Source: an uncultured Pseudomonadota bacterium
GTDB lineage: Bacteria; Pseudomonadota; Gammaproteobacteria; Steroidobacterales; Steroidobacteraceae
NCBI GenBank assembly: GCA_903908265.1
Contig: CAIVRI010000088.1
Span: forward strand, 1 to 64,000
Direction of reading: 5' to 3'
DNA: 64,000 bases
Under the pieces are notes generated by a model. The model was not told where the DNA came from, ran no database searches, and saw only the letters and a program-made list of their open reading frames with translations. Below, piece after piece: positions 8,984 to 19,285 of the stretch (position 1 is its first letter; the number at the start of each line of letters is the position of its first letter). The position numbers and the translations under genes were made by a program.

Positions 8984-11140
8984 ATGTGCAACTGCAACAA
9001 TGTAAGAGTGGTCAGTTTAAAGTGTGCGGAGGCGCTCGTCGCAATTTTATTGACTACCAGCGTTTGTGCTGCCGTCAGCGTCGAGCAGCCCGGATTCACT
9101 CTGGAACAGGCCACCGCCTACCCCTTTGTCGACCACCTGGTCAGCGCAGCAGCGATTGACCGCGTCGCCTGGGTCCGCATGGTCGGCGGTGTCCGCAACA
9201 TCTTCGTTGCAGACGTGGCCACAGCCAACCCACGACAGGTGACGCAATTCACTGCGGATGATGGGCAAGAACTCACGCAATTGACCTTCTCGGCCAACGG
9301 TGAACAATTAGTCTTCGTCCGCGGGGGTGATCACGATTCCAATTGGCCGGCCCCCGGCGGGCTCCAGCCGAACCCAGCCTCATCCGCTGCAGAGCCAAAA
9401 ATCGCGCTCTGGTTGGCCGACCCATTGGGCAACACGCCCGCTCGAAAACTCGTCGACGGCGATGCGCCCGCCCTCTCCGCTACCGGCCAGTTGGCCTACA
9501 TCCACGACCATCAGGTCTGGACGGCTCCTCTCGATGGCCAGCCAGGTGCACGTTTGTTCTTTGATCGCGGACAGGACGGGGCACTGTCGTGGTCACCCGA
9601 TGGCCAACAATTGGCGTTCGTCTCCCACCGCGGGGACCATGCGTTTATTGGCGTCTATACGGGGGAGGACCGACCTCTACACTGGCTCGTACCCTCCACA
9701 GGCTTTGACGGCCACCCTATCTGGTCAGAGGATGGCAAGAAGTTGGCCTTTATTCGCCTCCCAGGCGAGGGTGGTCCACCACCCGCCCTCCTTAAACGAT
9801 CGCCTGCGCCTTGGGCGATTTGGTCGGTAGACGTCGCTACGGGAGCGGGGCACGCGGTTTGGAATAGCCCGGAGACCTTGCGCGGTTCCTACCCAGATGT
9901 CGCGGGCGAAGCTAATCTGCACTGGGCGGGTAACGACCAATTGACCTTCTTGTCGGAGGTCGATAATTGGCCACACTTGTATGTCGTGGCTGAAAAAGGT
10001 GGTGAAGCCCACCTGCTTACCCCCGGCCCCTTCATGGTTGAACACGTTGCCGTCAGCAAAGATGGCCGATCACTCGTGTATTCCGCCAACACCGGCACCA
10101 CTGCAGATGACGACGATCGGCGCCACCTCTTCCGCGTCGGGATCTCCGGGGGGGCGCCGACGCCACTGACCCGCGGCGAGAGCTTGGAATGGTCACCGGT
10201 GACTTGGTCCGCTGGCGTGGCGTTCATTGGCGCCGATGCCCGCAATCCTGGAGCAGTGCATATTCTCCCTTACAAGGGCGCAACGCCCAAACCGTTGCCC
10301 GGCCAAGCGCCGCCGGCAACCTTTGCGGGCGCCCGTTTTATTACGCCCAAGCAGGTCACATGGACAGCACCCGATGGTCTGTTGATCCACGGCCAATTGT
10401 TCCAACAGCCCGACGGCGTGGCGGCCAAACCCGGCGTCATCTTTGTCCACGGTGGCCCGCCCCGGCAAATGCTGCTCGGCTGGTCCTATATGCGCTACTA
10501 CGCGAATGCCTATGCGGTAAACCAATACCTTGCAGCGCATGGATTCGTAGTGCTGTCGGTCAACTACCGATTAGGGATCGGCTATGGCTACGACTTTCAA
10601 CACCCCGCAAATGCGGGCTGGACCGGATCCTCGGAATACCAGGACGTCGCTGCCGGTGGACGCTACTTAGCCGGTCTTCCCGGCGTGGATCCCCAACGCA
10701 TCGGTATTTGGGGTGGATCCTACGGCGGACTGCTCACCGCTTTAGGGCTTGCACGGGACTCCGACCTGTTTAAAGCCGGCGTAGATATCCACGGCGTCCA
10801 TGATTGGTCTCGCGACATCGGTTTCGACGAGAGCAACGCACCCCGCCTGCGCTATGAGAAAAGCGATTTAGAGGAAGCGCTCGCTGTGGCCTTCAAGGCC
10901 TCACCCGTTGCCGACATCGACCGATGGACCTCACCGGTAATGCTGATTCACGGCGACGACGACCGCAATGTGCATATCGGCCAAACGATCGATTTGGCGC
11001 GGCGCCTACGCGACCATGGCATCACCCATGAAGAATTGATTATTCCAGACGATATCCACGACTTCTTGCGCGATGCCAATTGGGCCAAAGTGGATGCGGC
11101 AACCGTTGACTTTTTGACACGCAAACTAGGCGCACAATAA
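8984..11140 (+). CDS. exported S9 family (prolyl oligopeptidase-like) peptidase
   Basis: A 718-residue serine peptidase of family S9 (acylaminoacyl-peptidase/DPP-IV-like). A signal-peptide-like stretch (EALVAILLTTSVCAAV) is followed by a TolB/WD40-like beta-propeller (about 30-450) with repeated SPDGQQLAFV-type blades. The C-terminal alpha/beta hydrolase domain carries GGSYGG (nucleophile Ser), HGDDDRNV (catalytic Asp) and DDIHDF (catalytic His). The oxyanion region HGGPP is also present. It should trim short peptides in the periplasm. GGGGAG 9 bases upstream supports the start at 8984. It is monocistronic; the segment that follows holds a hairpin. Confidence 0.92.
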   Translation: MCNCNNVRVVSLKCAEALVAILLTTSVCAAVSVEQPGFTLEQATAYPFVDHLVSAAAIDRVAWVRMVGGVRNIFVADVATANPRQVTQFTADDGQELTQLTFSANGEQLVFVRGGDHDSNWPAPGGLQPNPASSAAEPKIALWLADPLGNTPARKLVDGDAPALSATGQLAYIHDHQVWTAPLDGQPGARLFFDRGQDGALSWSPDGQQLAFVSHRGDHAFIGVYTGEDRPLHWLVPSTGFDGHPIWSEDGKKLAFIRLPGEGGPPPALLKRSPAPWAIWSVDVATGAGHAVWNSPETLRGSYPDVAGEANLHWAGNDQLTFLSEVDNWPHLYVVAEKGGEAHLLTPGPFMVEHVAVSKDGRSLVYSANTGTTADDDDRRHLFRVGISGGAPTPLTRGESLEWSPVTWSAGVAFIGADARNPGAVHILPYKGATPKPLPGQAPPATFAGARFITPKQVTWTAPDGLLIHGQLFQQPDGVAAKPGVIFVHGGPPRQMLLGWSYMRYYANAYAVNQYLAAHGFVVLSVNYRLGIGYGYDFQHPANAGWTGSSEYQDVAAGGRYLAGLPGVDPQRIGIWGGSYGGLLTALGLARDSDLFKAGVDIHGVHDWSRDIGFDESNAPRLRYEKSDLEEALAVAFKASPVADIDRWTSPVMLIHGDDDRNVHIGQTIDLARRLRDHGITHEELIIPDDIHDFLRDANWAKVDAATVDFLTRKLGAQ

Positions 11141-11465
11141 GACCGGAGGAGCGAACCCGTCACTACCGCAGACTGCCCCGCAGAATCAGGCAGGGGCAGT
11201 CGGCCGCCAAGGCGGACCCTACTCTCGCAGCAACAGGCCATCCAAGGCCCCGCATCGGCTCTTTGCCGCCTTCCAGCAGGTCAATCAGCACCAATGCCCA
11301 CATTAAGTCCAATACCGGCCCATAAACAGTAGGATTACTCCAACTTACGGCCCATGATGCCCTTACTCTTATAATGAAGGAGCGGACATTTTGCGGGCCA
11401 ATGGCTACTAACGCTCTCACTCCGTATCCCTGCTGGAAATTTGGCGGAACTAACGGTATAGATAT
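11141..11465. other. intergenic region with a 9-base-pair hairpin
   Basis: About 325 bases without a gene. A perfect inverted repeat, GACTGCCCC at 11171-11179 and GGGGCAGTC at 11193-11201, lies about 30 bases after the peptidase stop. There is no T tract, so a role in mRNA 3' end stabilisation is more likely than intrinsic termination. The remainder holds the promoter region of the chemoreceptor gene, in which I see no clear motif. Confidence 0.55.
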
Positions 11466-12947
11466 ATGGCAACTAGAATCCTTCCAGTCGCAACCCGCAT
11501 CTACCGTTTGGTCGGCGCATTCATGCTCGTCGCCATTCTAACCGGCGCCATTTCCCTACGCACACTGTCGCGACTGAAGGTCAATGGCCCGGTGTATAAC
11601 GGCATCGTCTTGCAGAAGGACCTCCTCGCCGATATTCAACCGCCACCGCTATACCTAATCGAAAGCTACATGACCGTGTTGGAAATGCTCGGAGAGACCA
11701 ATCCCGCTACCCTGCGAGACCACATTTCCAAGCTCAAAACCTTGCATGATGATTTCACAGAACGCTCGAAAGTCTGGAGCATAAAATTAGCGGGCACACA
11801 CACCGGCGAACTGCTAACCGAACAGTCGCGCCGATACGCACTGCCAATGTTTGCCGCGATCGAAAGCGAATTTATCCCCGCCATACTGCGCCAAGACAAA
11901 GCGGCCGCATCCTCTCTAGCCTACGAAAAAATAAAAAATCAGTATCTCAGTCACCGCAAAGCCATCGACGAGCTAGTCGCTTTGGCATCCAAGAATAGCG
12001 AACAAGAAGAATTGTCCGCACGACGCGAATCGAACCAACAGACATTATTACTAATTGCCGCATTGACAGCAGGACTGCTGCTCATCGGCATCTATAGTTC
12101 TCTGATGGTACGTTCCTTGATGCAGATTTTGAAGGCAACGGCCAATCTACTTGGTTCGGGATGCCTAGAGGTTTCCAGTGCCGCAACACAAGTATCGGCG
12201 TCGAGCCAAAGTCTAGCGGCAGCATCGAATCAGCAAGCCGCGTCTGTTGAAGAGACCAGCGCATCGCTAGAAGAAGTGGCGAGCATGGTCCGGGTCACGG
12301 CAAACAATGCCGAAAAGGCAAAACTGCTGGCAGCGGAAACACGTTCTGCAGTGAACCACAGTTCCCAGAGCATGACAGAACTCAATAAAGCGATGGAAGA
12401 AATCGATGCGGCGAGCACACAGGTTGCTCGCATCGTGAAAAACATTGATGAAATCGCATTCCAGACCAACATACTCGCACTCAACGCCGCCGTGGAAGCT
12501 GCACGCGCTGGTGAATCCGGCGCTGGGTTTGCTGTAGTCGCAGACGAGGTCAGATCGTTAGCGCAACGCAGTGCGGCAGCGGCACGGGAAACCGCAGAGA
12601 AGATTGAGGTCGCACTCGAAAGTAGTCAAAAGGGCTTGCAGTGCACCATCAAAGTAGGTGACGCACTGCTAAGGATCACTGAGAAGGTAGGCTCCACCGA
12701 CATCATCGTTGGCGAGATAGCCACGGCGGCACGTGAGCAGGCGCAGGGCCTTGAACAGATCAATGAGGCAATCAGTCAGGTAGACCGTGTCTCGCAAGGC
12801 AACGCCAATAACGCCGAGCAAAGCGCTAATGCAGCGGCCAATCTCAGTGGGCATGCAGCCAGCCTGCAGGCTTTAGTGGCCCGATTGCGACTATTAGTCG
12901 GTGGGAAACCAGAAGCAAAGACGGCATCCACCTGGGGCATGAATTAG
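11466..12947 (+). CDS. methyl-accepting chemotaxis protein
   Basis: A 493-residue transmembrane chemoreceptor. TM1 is at about 13-32, a helical periplasmic sensor region of about 160 residues follows, and TM2 is at about 193-213. I do not see a clear HAMP domain; the chain goes almost directly into the methylation helices ([20 protein letters not shown]). The highly conserved hairpin tip, [20 protein letters not shown] with [14 protein letters not shown], lies at about 329-366. It would control a CheA kinase encoded elsewhere. No C-terminal NWETF-type pentapeptide is present. The ligand is unknown. It is not in an operon with chemotaxis genes. Confidence 0.93.
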   Translation: MATRILPVATRIYRLVGAFMLVAILTGAISLRTLSRLKVNGPVYNGIVLQKDLLADIQPPPLYLIESYMTVLEMLGETNPATLRDHISKLKTLHDDFTERSKVWSIKLAGTHTGELLTEQSRRYALPMFAAIESEFIPAILRQDKAAASSLAYEKIKNQYLSHRKAIDELVALASKNSEQEELSARRESNQQTLLLIAALTAGLLLIGIYSSLMVRSLMQILKATANLLGSGCLEVSSAATQVSASSQSLAAASNQQAASVEETSASLEEVASMVRVTANNAEKAKLLAAETRSAVNHSSQSMTELNKAMEEIDAASTQVARIVKNIDEIAFQTNILALNAAVEAARAGESGAGFAVVADEVRSLAQRSAAAARETAEKIEVALESSQKGLQCTIKVGDALLRITEKVGSTDIIVGEIATAAREQAQGLEQINEAISQVDRVSQGNANNAEQSANAAANLSGHAASLQALVARLRLLVGGKPEAKTASTWGMN

Positions 12948-13198
12948 GCGTTTACCCCTTGGATGAAGCGAGAGCATGTCGACCGTGATCGCGGCATTGC
13001 GATGACCAAAGCGCGCCGCTCAAAATGGGGAGCCGAGCGCAAGGACAGAAGCGCTGCACGCCGGCTAGGCTGCCTGTTATGTCAAAAAAAACCAACTCAC
13101 CACAGTGATCTGTGTACGCTCCGGCACGTCAAACAACCACGTAGTGGACCGAAATACACCGTCCGTTTGGCTATTCAAAGAGTGACAGGACAAACCTC

Positions 13199-13810
13199 AT
13201 GACCACCTTTGTTCCCACGCAATCGCTGGCCCACGCTACCCGCCGTCTTTGGCTGCCTGTTGCGATCACCGTCGCGCTACTCGTGATTGGCTCTTGGGGC
13301 GCTGCAGCAGCCCATGCAGAGGGCTGGAAGCAAACCATCCAAATCTTTCGCATCAACCATAGCTCCGTTGCGATGTCGCTGGTCACTGCGCCTCCAGCTG
13401 GGCATAGCCTTGGCGATCTGCGGGTCCTTCCCGCAACGCCGATCTACGACGTGAACGGCGTCGCCATTGGACGCCTCGACGCACAAATGGTAACGACGAG
13501 CATCGATTACCCAAGGATTGGTGATGAAATCCGCATGACCAATCTGAACTTTAACTTCGGGCAGCCCGCAGGCAATGCTGCAGGGTCGCCGCATACGCTG
13601 CTCGTTAGCGGCAGCGGAGTCTATGCCACGGTCCACAGCACCTTGCCGACGGGTGCGGTATTAGTCAGGGCCATCACCGGCGGTACAGGCGCCTTCACGG
13701 GCGCACAAGGCTACGCGGAAAGTGAGCATTTGCACGATGGCTCTTGGTGGCACACCTTCCATATCTCCGGGGTCTCCGTCCGTCTGGCGCCTGAGCTATT
13801 CCGACCGTAG
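13199..13810 (+). CDS. exported allene oxide cyclase/dirigent-like barrel protein
   Basis: A 203-residue protein with an N-terminal hydrophobic export segment (LWLPVAITVALLVIGSWGAAAAHA), followed by a beta-rich domain. The C-terminal half has the pattern found in allene oxide cyclase/dirigent-like barrels: VRAITGGTGAFTGAQGYAES followed by GSWWHTFHISG. Bacterial members of this fold are exported beta-barrels of unknown substrate. AGGA 9 bases before the ATG supports the start. It stands alone. The fold assignment rests on this motif, and an enzymatic role cannot be stated. Confidence 0.6.
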   Translation: MTTFVPTQSLAHATRRLWLPVAITVALLVIGSWGAAAAHAEGWKQTIQIFRINHSSVAMSLVTAPPAGHSLGDLRVLPATPIYDVNGVAIGRLDAQMVTTSIDYPRIGDEIRMTNLNFNFGQPAGNAAGSPHTLLVSGSGVYATVHSTLPTGAVLVRAITGGTGAFTGAQGYAESEHLHDGSWWHTFHISGVSVRLAPELFRP

Positions 13811-13971
13811 CGACGCCCGCTAAGGCTCGGTTCCTCGGAGAGTGGGCGGAAGCACCCGGATTCACGCGACACCCGCACCGTGCAGTGACTCGCACCGCGG
13901 GCACTGCAGACAAAACGCCGACTCAATCAATCGGCGCTCTGTGTACACCACGCCGTGCCACTAAGGCAGCG

Positions 13972-14262
13972 TCATCCTGCCTTGGCGGTAAACAAGTTCA
14001 CAATTGGCGCCTCACGACTCACTACCGGATGCGGGAAGCCACCGACGACCGGTTGCGCAGGCAACAGCACGTCGTTGACGAACCGATCCTCGGCGTCCTT
14101 CGATTCCCAAACAGACACGATTAAATACCCCGCTTCGCCGGGGCCGGCCGCATGATAGGTCTGGCCTTTCGGCAGGCCACCGGGCGGATGAACGGCCGCG
14201 ATCTCCGCTTGGTAGTTCGCCTCGGTTGCACCGGGCCAGAAATGAACGAGCATATGAGCCAT
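13972..14262 (-). CDS. small dimeric alpha/beta-barrel (monooxygenase-like) protein
   Basis: A 96-residue protein beginning MAHMLVHFWPGATEANYQAE, with YLIVSVWESKDAEDRFVND in the middle. This layout is that of stand-alone ferredoxin-like (ABM/EthD-type) dimeric alpha-beta barrel domains, some of which are small monooxygenases or binding proteins. There is no signal peptide. It is convergent with the allene-oxide-cyclase-like gene and on the same strand as the nitronate monooxygenase, but about 245 bases separate them. The family is inferred from pattern only. Confidence 0.65.
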   Translation of the reverse strand: MAHMLVHFWPGATEANYQAEIAAVHPPGGLPKGQTYHAAGPGEAGYLIVSVWESKDAEDRFVNDVLLPAQPVVGGFPHPVVSREAPIVNLFTAKAG

Positions 14263-14508
14263 AAAAACTATCCTTGTATTTAACGGCAGCGTAACGCAAC
14301 TATTTCAGCCAGCGGACCGATCTGCAGTCCTGCGCTCCACTGCGACAAGCAAGCTCTTAGACAGCCAAAATAGCAATAGCAAGTGCATAGGACGCGCAAG
14401 AGAGCACAGGAACGTCCCCGAGCGCACTACCCGTCCGAACGACTACAATCTCGGGAACACGACGCCGCCCACTCCCTCCTAAAACAATGCGTTGGGTGTT
14501 GCACCCAT

Positions 14509-15459
14509 TCACCTAATCCGGAGCTTCGCCGCCAAAAATTCAGCTTTCAATTGGTCAATCAATGCCGCCGCGCTTTGCACGCGGTCAATGACACCAATAC
14601 CCTGCCCACAACCCCAAATCTCTTTCCACGCCTTCGGTTTATCACTAGCAAAGTCCATCTTAGTGGGGTCACTGACAGGCAGTTGCTCTGGGTCTAGGCC
14701 GGCATTGCGGATGGACGGCGCCAAATAATTGCCGTGCACACCAGTAAAATAATTGCTGTAGACGATATCGTCTGAGTTGCAGGCGACAATTCCCTGCTTA
14801 TATTCCACGGAAGCCCTAGCCTCCTCCGTCGCTATAAAAGCAGACCCGATATACGCGAAGTCAGCACCCATGGCCAGCGCTGCCAAAATGGCATTACCAC
14901 TCGCGATCGCACCACTCAGGGCGAGCGGACCCTGGAACCACTGCCTAATTTCTTGAACTAGCGCGAAAGGGCTTTTGAGGCCCGCATGACCACCAGCGCC
15001 GGTCGCCACCGCGATCAGTCCATCAGCGCCCTTTTCAATCGCCTTGTGTGCGAACTTATTATTAATCACATCGTGCATCACGACGCCGCCGTAACTATGC
15101 GCCGCCTGATTGATCTCCTCCCGCGCGCCGAGCGAAGTGATGATGAGCGGCACCTTGTACTTGACACAAAGGGCCATGTCCTCGAGCAAGCGAGGATTGC
15201 TCTTGTGCACGATCTGATTGATCGCGAACGGCGCAGCCGGACGGTCCGGATGCGCCCTGTTATGTGCGGCAAGACCTTCGTTGATTTCCGCCAACCATTC
15301 ATCAAGCTGTGATGCCGGTCGCGCATTCAGCGCCGGCATCGAACCGACCACGCCGTTAATACATTGGGCGATCACCAGCTTTGGTTGGCTGATGATGAAC
15401 AATGGAGCGCCAATAACGGGAAATTGCAGAGAAGCCAGCACAGTAGGAAGCTTTGACAC
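14509..15459 (-). CDS. nitronate monooxygenase (2-nitropropane dioxygenase family)
   Basis: A 316-residue FMN-dependent TIM-barrel protein. Typical segments are FPVIGAPLFIISQP at the start, GVVGSMPALNARP, the flavin-binding ATGAGGHAG and LALSGAIASGNAILAALAMG. Family members oxidise alkyl nitronates such as propionate 3-nitronate to the aldehyde or keto acid and nitrite. It lies 16 bases downstream of an enoyl-CoA hydratase gene on the same strand, so the two are probably one operon; this pairing suggests a role in acyl-chain or detoxification metabolism, but the natural substrate is not evident. Confidence 0.9.
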   Translation of the reverse strand: MSKLPTVLASLQFPVIGAPLFIISQPKLVIAQCINGVVGSMPALNARPASQLDEWLAEINEGLAAHNRAHPDRPAAPFAINQIVHKSNPRLLEDMALCVKYKVPLIITSLGAREEINQAAHSYGGVVMHDVINNKFAHKAIEKGADGLIAVATGAGGHAGLKSPFALVQEIRQWFQGPLALSGAIASGNAILAALAMGADFAYIGSAFIATEEARASVEYKQGIVACNSDDIVYSNYFTGVHGNYLAPSIRNAGLDPEQLPVSDPTKMDFASDKPKAWKEIWGCGQGIGVIDRVQSAAALIDQLKAEFLAAKLRIR

Positions 15460-15475
15460 GTTCTAAGCCTTAAAT

Positions 15476-16360
15476 TTATTCGAAATCGGGTTCTTCCCAC
15501 CACGGGAAGAAATCGGGCATATCTGTAGAGACCTGATTCGGATACACGGGCTGACGCTTTTCCAAAAATGCGCTCACACCCTCTCGCGCATCCGCAGATT
15601 GGCCACGCGACTGTAGTGCCCGACTATCGACCCGATGGGCCTTCATGGGGTGATCCTGTCCCGACATATGCCAAAGCATTTGACGCGTTAAAGCTACCGA
15701 AACCGGCGCTGTGTGATCCGCGATTTCCCGCGCTAAGGCGCGCGCAGCCGGCAAGAGTTCCCCTGGCGCATGCACGCTGCGCACCAACCCATGATCCAAC
15801 GCCTCTTGGGCACCGAAGATGCGCCCAGTGAAGCACCATTCCAACGCCACTTGCATACCCACTAGACGGGACAAGAACCATGAGGAAGCTGCCTCCGGCG
15901 TAATACCCCGGCGCGCAAATACGAAGCCGAAACGCGCCTCCGTGCTGGCCATCCGGATATCCATGGGCAACTGGAGGGTCATACCGATCCCCACTGCCGC
16001 TCCATTGATCGCTCCAATCACCGGCTTGAGGCTCTTGAAAATACGCAACGTCACCAATCCGCCGCCATCCCGATAGTGATCGCCTACTTTAAAACGGGCG
16101 CGCGCCGCCTCATTGCGCGCGGCGTAGTCAAAAGTCGCCCCGCCAGCGGAGAGGTCCGCGCCCGCACAGAACGCTCGGCCGGCGCCAGTTATGATCACCA
16201 CTCGCACCGCGTCATCTGTATCCGTTGCCTCAAAGGCGCGCAACAAATCATCGCGCATTTGTGGCGTATAGGCATTTAACTTTTCAGGACGATTCAAGGT
16301 GATGGTCGCGATGTCATCCACCACATCGTAGAGCAGCGTTTCAAAACTAGGTAAGGTCAT
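15476..16360 (-). CDS. enoyl-CoA hydratase/isomerase (crotonase) family protein
   Basis: A 294-residue crotonase-fold enzyme. Visible are the CoA-binding/oxyanion region VIITGAGRAFCAGADLSAGG, a second block AINGAAVGIGMTLQLPMDIR and ARRGITPEAASSWFLSRLVG, where the Glu after Pro occupies a catalytic position. It would hydrate or isomerise an enoyl-CoA. It is somewhat longer than the 255-265 residues of typical EchA, with an extended C-terminus ending FPWWEEPDFE. It is the first gene of a likely two-gene unit with nitronate monooxygenase. Confidence 0.9.
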   Translation of the reverse strand: MTLPSFETLLYDVVDDIATITLNRPEKLNAYTPQMRDDLLRAFEATDTDDAVRVVIITGAGRAFCAGADLSAGGATFDYAARNEAARARFKVGDHYRDGGGLVTLRIFKSLKPVIGAINGAAVGIGMTLQLPMDIRMASTEARFGFVFARRGITPEAASSWFLSRLVGMQVALEWCFTGRIFGAQEALDHGLVRSVHAPGELLPAARALAREIADHTAPVSVALTRQMLWHMSGQDHPMKAHRVDSRALQSRGQSADAREGVSAFLEKRQPVYPNQVSTDMPDFFPWWEEPDFE

Positions 16361-16934
16361 AACATTCCCGGCAAGGAATTAAACAAGTAGACGGCACCTC
16401 CAGCCCACGTGCGAAGACAACCAGTCGCGCTATCGGGAGCGATCGCGGAAGTAAAAAAACTTGACTGCGCCAACTGCTGACCGCTCACGAAAAAACGCAA
16501 CGAAAACCTAGTCGCATCAACCGAACACATGCATTCACTATCCCCGCACATGCCGCATGGCGCAAACTGGCAACCAATTTTCCTCCAATCAACACTGGTA
16601 TTACTCCCATATTATCCCGAGTTTGCCACCGCGTGAATCTCACTTCGCATCACAGGCGGTAGTTTTGCCACCGATCGACCCATGCCGCGCGCGAGTTTTC
16701 CAATAACCGGACTGTATTATCCGTTGAATTGGCTAAGACCATCGCCTTTCGAACCCACGGGACTACAGTCTCGTCGCGGATCGGCGTTGCCGGCCGCACA
16801 GTGCAAGTGCGTACGCCCGAATGCGCCTATTTGACGCCTCACCGCAGCACGGCGGCCGGGAGCAAGACCCAAGCGGATCGACAGCATGTGGTATGGTCGT
16901 TCGGCCGGCGCAACATTAATTAGCAGAAAGCCCT
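16361..16934. other. intergenic region, no supported gene
   Basis: About 570 bases between the divergent enoyl-CoA hydratase and PAS genes. I find no RNA gene, terminator or convincing open frame. A stretch near 16741-16760 resembles a tRNA T loop on the minus strand, but its stem does not pair. Promoters for both flanking genes should lie here. Confidence 0.5.
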
Positions 16935-17333
16935 ATGAGTATGACCTGCGTTTCTGTCGAACTGATTGGATTACGCGCAGCCTTAGATCTCATGGAAAGC
17001 GCGGCCTATGTCAAAGACACGGAAGGGCGCTACCTGTTTGCAAATAAGTCGGTTTGCAACTTGTTTGGGCGAGCACTGGCGGACATTGTAGGCATGGATG
17101 ACAGTCATTTTTTCGATCTTCAACGGTCGCATGAACTGAAAGACAACGACGCGCACGTGATGAAAGGCGACGAAATCGTCGCACATGAGGAAAGAAATAT
17201 CATTAAAGCCACCGGTGCAGAGCGCATCTACTTAACCGTAAAGATGCCCCTACACGACGCACTCGGAAGCGTGGTCGGCATGTGCGGAGTTTCGACCGAT
17301 ATCACGAACCAACCCCCCCGTCCGAATAATTAA
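16935..17333 (+). CDS. stand-alone PAS domain protein
   Basis: A 132-residue protein that is almost entirely one PAS/PAC domain: AAYVKDTEGRYLFANKSVC, LADIVGMDDSHFFD, then MPLHDALGSVVGMCGVSTDIT. There is no output domain, transmembrane segment or signal peptide, so it would work as a small-molecule or redox sensor acting on a partner protein, or is a cut-down remnant of a kinase. AGAAAG before the ATG supports the start. A second, broken single-PAS gene lies at 61951-62352. Confidence 0.85.
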   Translation: MSMTCVSVELIGLRAALDLMESAAYVKDTEGRYLFANKSVCNLFGRALADIVGMDDSHFFDLQRSHELKDNDAHVMKGDEIVAHEERNIIKATGAERIYLTVKMPLHDALGSVVGMCGVSTDITNQPPRPNN

Positions 17334-17497
17334 AAAATGACTCGAAAAATAGACGGGGGCGCTCTATTTACTGACCCTGCATCAGGCACTCTAATCCGCA
17401 AGAGAGCCCCAATCCAACTCAAAACAGTTATACGCTATGCTCTGCGGAGCCCCGCTGCAAGTGAACATCTGACGATTCTCTAATCGAGGAACCCCTC

Positions 17498-19267
17498 ATG
17501 CGCCTCACCACTCTGCTGGCCTTGGTAGCACTAACCATTGGTGTCAACCCAACCGGTCTCGCGCAGCGCAAGCAGGCGCCGGTCGCAAGGCCCCCTTCGG
17601 CTGATGCGCAATTTCGCGATATCTATACCGGCGAATGGAAATGGCGGCAATTGGATGATGGGGATTCGGAAAGTGACACACAGATTTCCGATCACTTACC
17701 GCATGTCAACCAGGCCGCACAGGACCAGCGGCTAATCCATTGGCATTCGACCCTCGCGGCACTGCAACACATCGAGCGTAGCCAACTATCGCCCGCTGAG
17801 CAGGTTAATTTCGACGTTTATCTTCCCCAAATTGAATCGCTCGCGCGCTTGCAGGAACTGCGCGAGTACGAAATGCCGGTCAATTCCGATTCTGCTTTCT
17901 GGACCGGACTGACCTACACCGCACGCAGCACGTTTCGATCTGACAGCGACTATCAGCGCTGGATCGCACAAATGAAGGACATTCCCCGCTACTTCGCGGA
18001 GGAAACCGAGCAGATGCGCGCCGGACTCGCCAGGGGCTTCACCCCACCGAAGGTCACGCTCGCTGGCAGAGACGGCTCGCTTTCGGCAATCGTGGATTCG
18101 ACGCCAGAAAGCACATTTTTTTTCGTGCCCTTCGAAAAAATGAACGGGGTTTCGCAAGCGCAGAGCAGCCGACTTCGCGCTGAGGCGCTGGCGGTCATTC
18201 GGGAATCAGTACAGCCGGCCTATCGCCAGTTGCTCGAGTTCTTCCGTGACGAATACATCGCCCACGCACGCACCACTACTGCAGCAGTGGACCTACCCAA
18301 TGGCGATGCCTATTACCGCGCACGCATCACGGAATTCACAACCTTAGATCTCAGCGCAGCTGAAATCCATGCGTTTGGTGTGGCAGAGGTGGCGCGGTTG
18401 CACGCAGAGATGGTGGAGGTCATGAAAGCGACCGGCTGGACCGGCAGCTTTGAAGACTTCCTCGCGATGCTACGCACAGACCCGCGTTTCACTGCAAAGA
18501 GCGCTGAAGAATTGCTGATGCGGGCAGCATGGATCTCCAAACGCTTTGACGCCGTTGCCAGCCAGTACTTTGGTCGCTTGCCACGCGCGCGCTTCGCCAT
18601 TCGACCGGTACCAGACGAACTCGCCCCTTTTTATACTGCGGGTCGTGGCGGCAATGGCGTGTATTTACTCAATACTTACAATCTACCCGCCAGGCCGCTT
18701 TACAATCTCCCTGCGCTGACATTGCATGAATCGGCGCCCGGTCATGCGTTACAGATGTCACTGGCGCTCGAACACAAAGCCCAACCGGAATTTCGACAAC
18801 ACACCTATATTTCAGCCTTTGGTGAGGGCTGGGCCCTCTACTGTGAACGTCTCGGCGATGAGATGGGCATCTATCAAACTCCGTATGAGCGCTTTGGGAT
18901 GCTGGGCTATCAGATCTGGCGCGCGTCCCGCCTCGTTGTCGATACCGGGATGCATACCCAGGGCTGGTCACGACAACAGGCAATCGATTACTTAATGCAA
19001 TACACGACGCTGCCGGCGCACGAGGTCGAGACGGAAGTCGACCGCTACATCGCCTGGCCCGCGCAGGCTCTCTCTTATTATCTCGGTGAAAGTGAAATTG
19101 TAAAAGCACGCAGCCGCTCGGCGTCAGTTCTAGGAGAAAAGTTCAACTTGCGCGCGTTTCACGACACGGTGCTGGAACTGGGCTCGGTTCCCATGCGCGT
19201 ATTAAATACACGAATTGATCAGTTTATCGCGAGCGGCGGGAAAGGACCTTATCCAGAGGAGGAGTAA
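17498..19267 (+). CDS. exported DUF885 family protein (putative metallopeptidase)
   Basis: A 589-residue DUF885 protein with a signal peptide (MRLTTLLALVALTIG...). The family core is clear in the C-terminal third: LTLHESAPGHALQMS, which has the HExxxxxH-like zinc motif, then SAFGEGWALYCERLGDEMG, and VDTGMHTQGWSRQQAIDY. DUF885 proteins are typically annotated as putative secreted zinc carboxypeptidases related to M32/M3-like folds. It fits the general theme of secreted peptide breakdown here (S9 peptidase, amidohydrolases). It is probably monocistronic, ending 18 bases before the convergent def gene. Confidence 0.9.
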   Translation: MRLTTLLALVALTIGVNPTGLAQRKQAPVARPPSADAQFRDIYTGEWKWRQLDDGDSESDTQISDHLPHVNQAAQDQRLIHWHSTLAALQHIERSQLSPAEQVNFDVYLPQIESLARLQELREYEMPVNSDSAFWTGLTYTARSTFRSDSDYQRWIAQMKDIPRYFAEETEQMRAGLARGFTPPKVTLAGRDGSLSAIVDSTPESTFFFVPFEKMNGVSQAQSSRLRAEALAVIRESVQPAYRQLLEFFRDEYIAHARTTTAAVDLPNGDAYYRARITEFTTLDLSAAEIHAFGVAEVARLHAEMVEVMKATGWTGSFEDFLAMLRTDPRFTAKSAEELLMRAAWISKRFDAVASQYFGRLPRARFAIRPVPDELAPFYTAGRGGNGVYLLNTYNLPARPLYNLPALTLHESAPGHALQMSLALEHKAQPEFRQHTYISAFGEGWALYCERLGDEMGIYQTPYERFGMLGYQIWRASRLVVDTGMHTQGWSRQQAIDYLMQYTTLPAHEVETEVDRYIAWPAQALSYYLGESEIVKARSRSASVLGEKFNLRAFHDTVLELGSVPMRVLNTRIDQFIASGGKGPYPEEE

Positions 19268-19285
19268 AAGCGCGTCGGGGCGCAG

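Noticed and set aside
8556-9005. Plus-strand open frame of 149 codons before the S9 peptidase
   Set aside because: Arg/Ser/Cys-rich sequence with no domain; overlaps the peptidase start and has no ribosome binding site.
12963-13202. Plus-strand frame of 79 codons after the chemoreceptor
   Set aside because: Highly basic with no recognisable family; no clear ribosome binding site.
16735-16800. tRNA-like T loop (minus strand)
   Set aside because: The T stem does not pair and no acceptor or anticodon arm can be formed.
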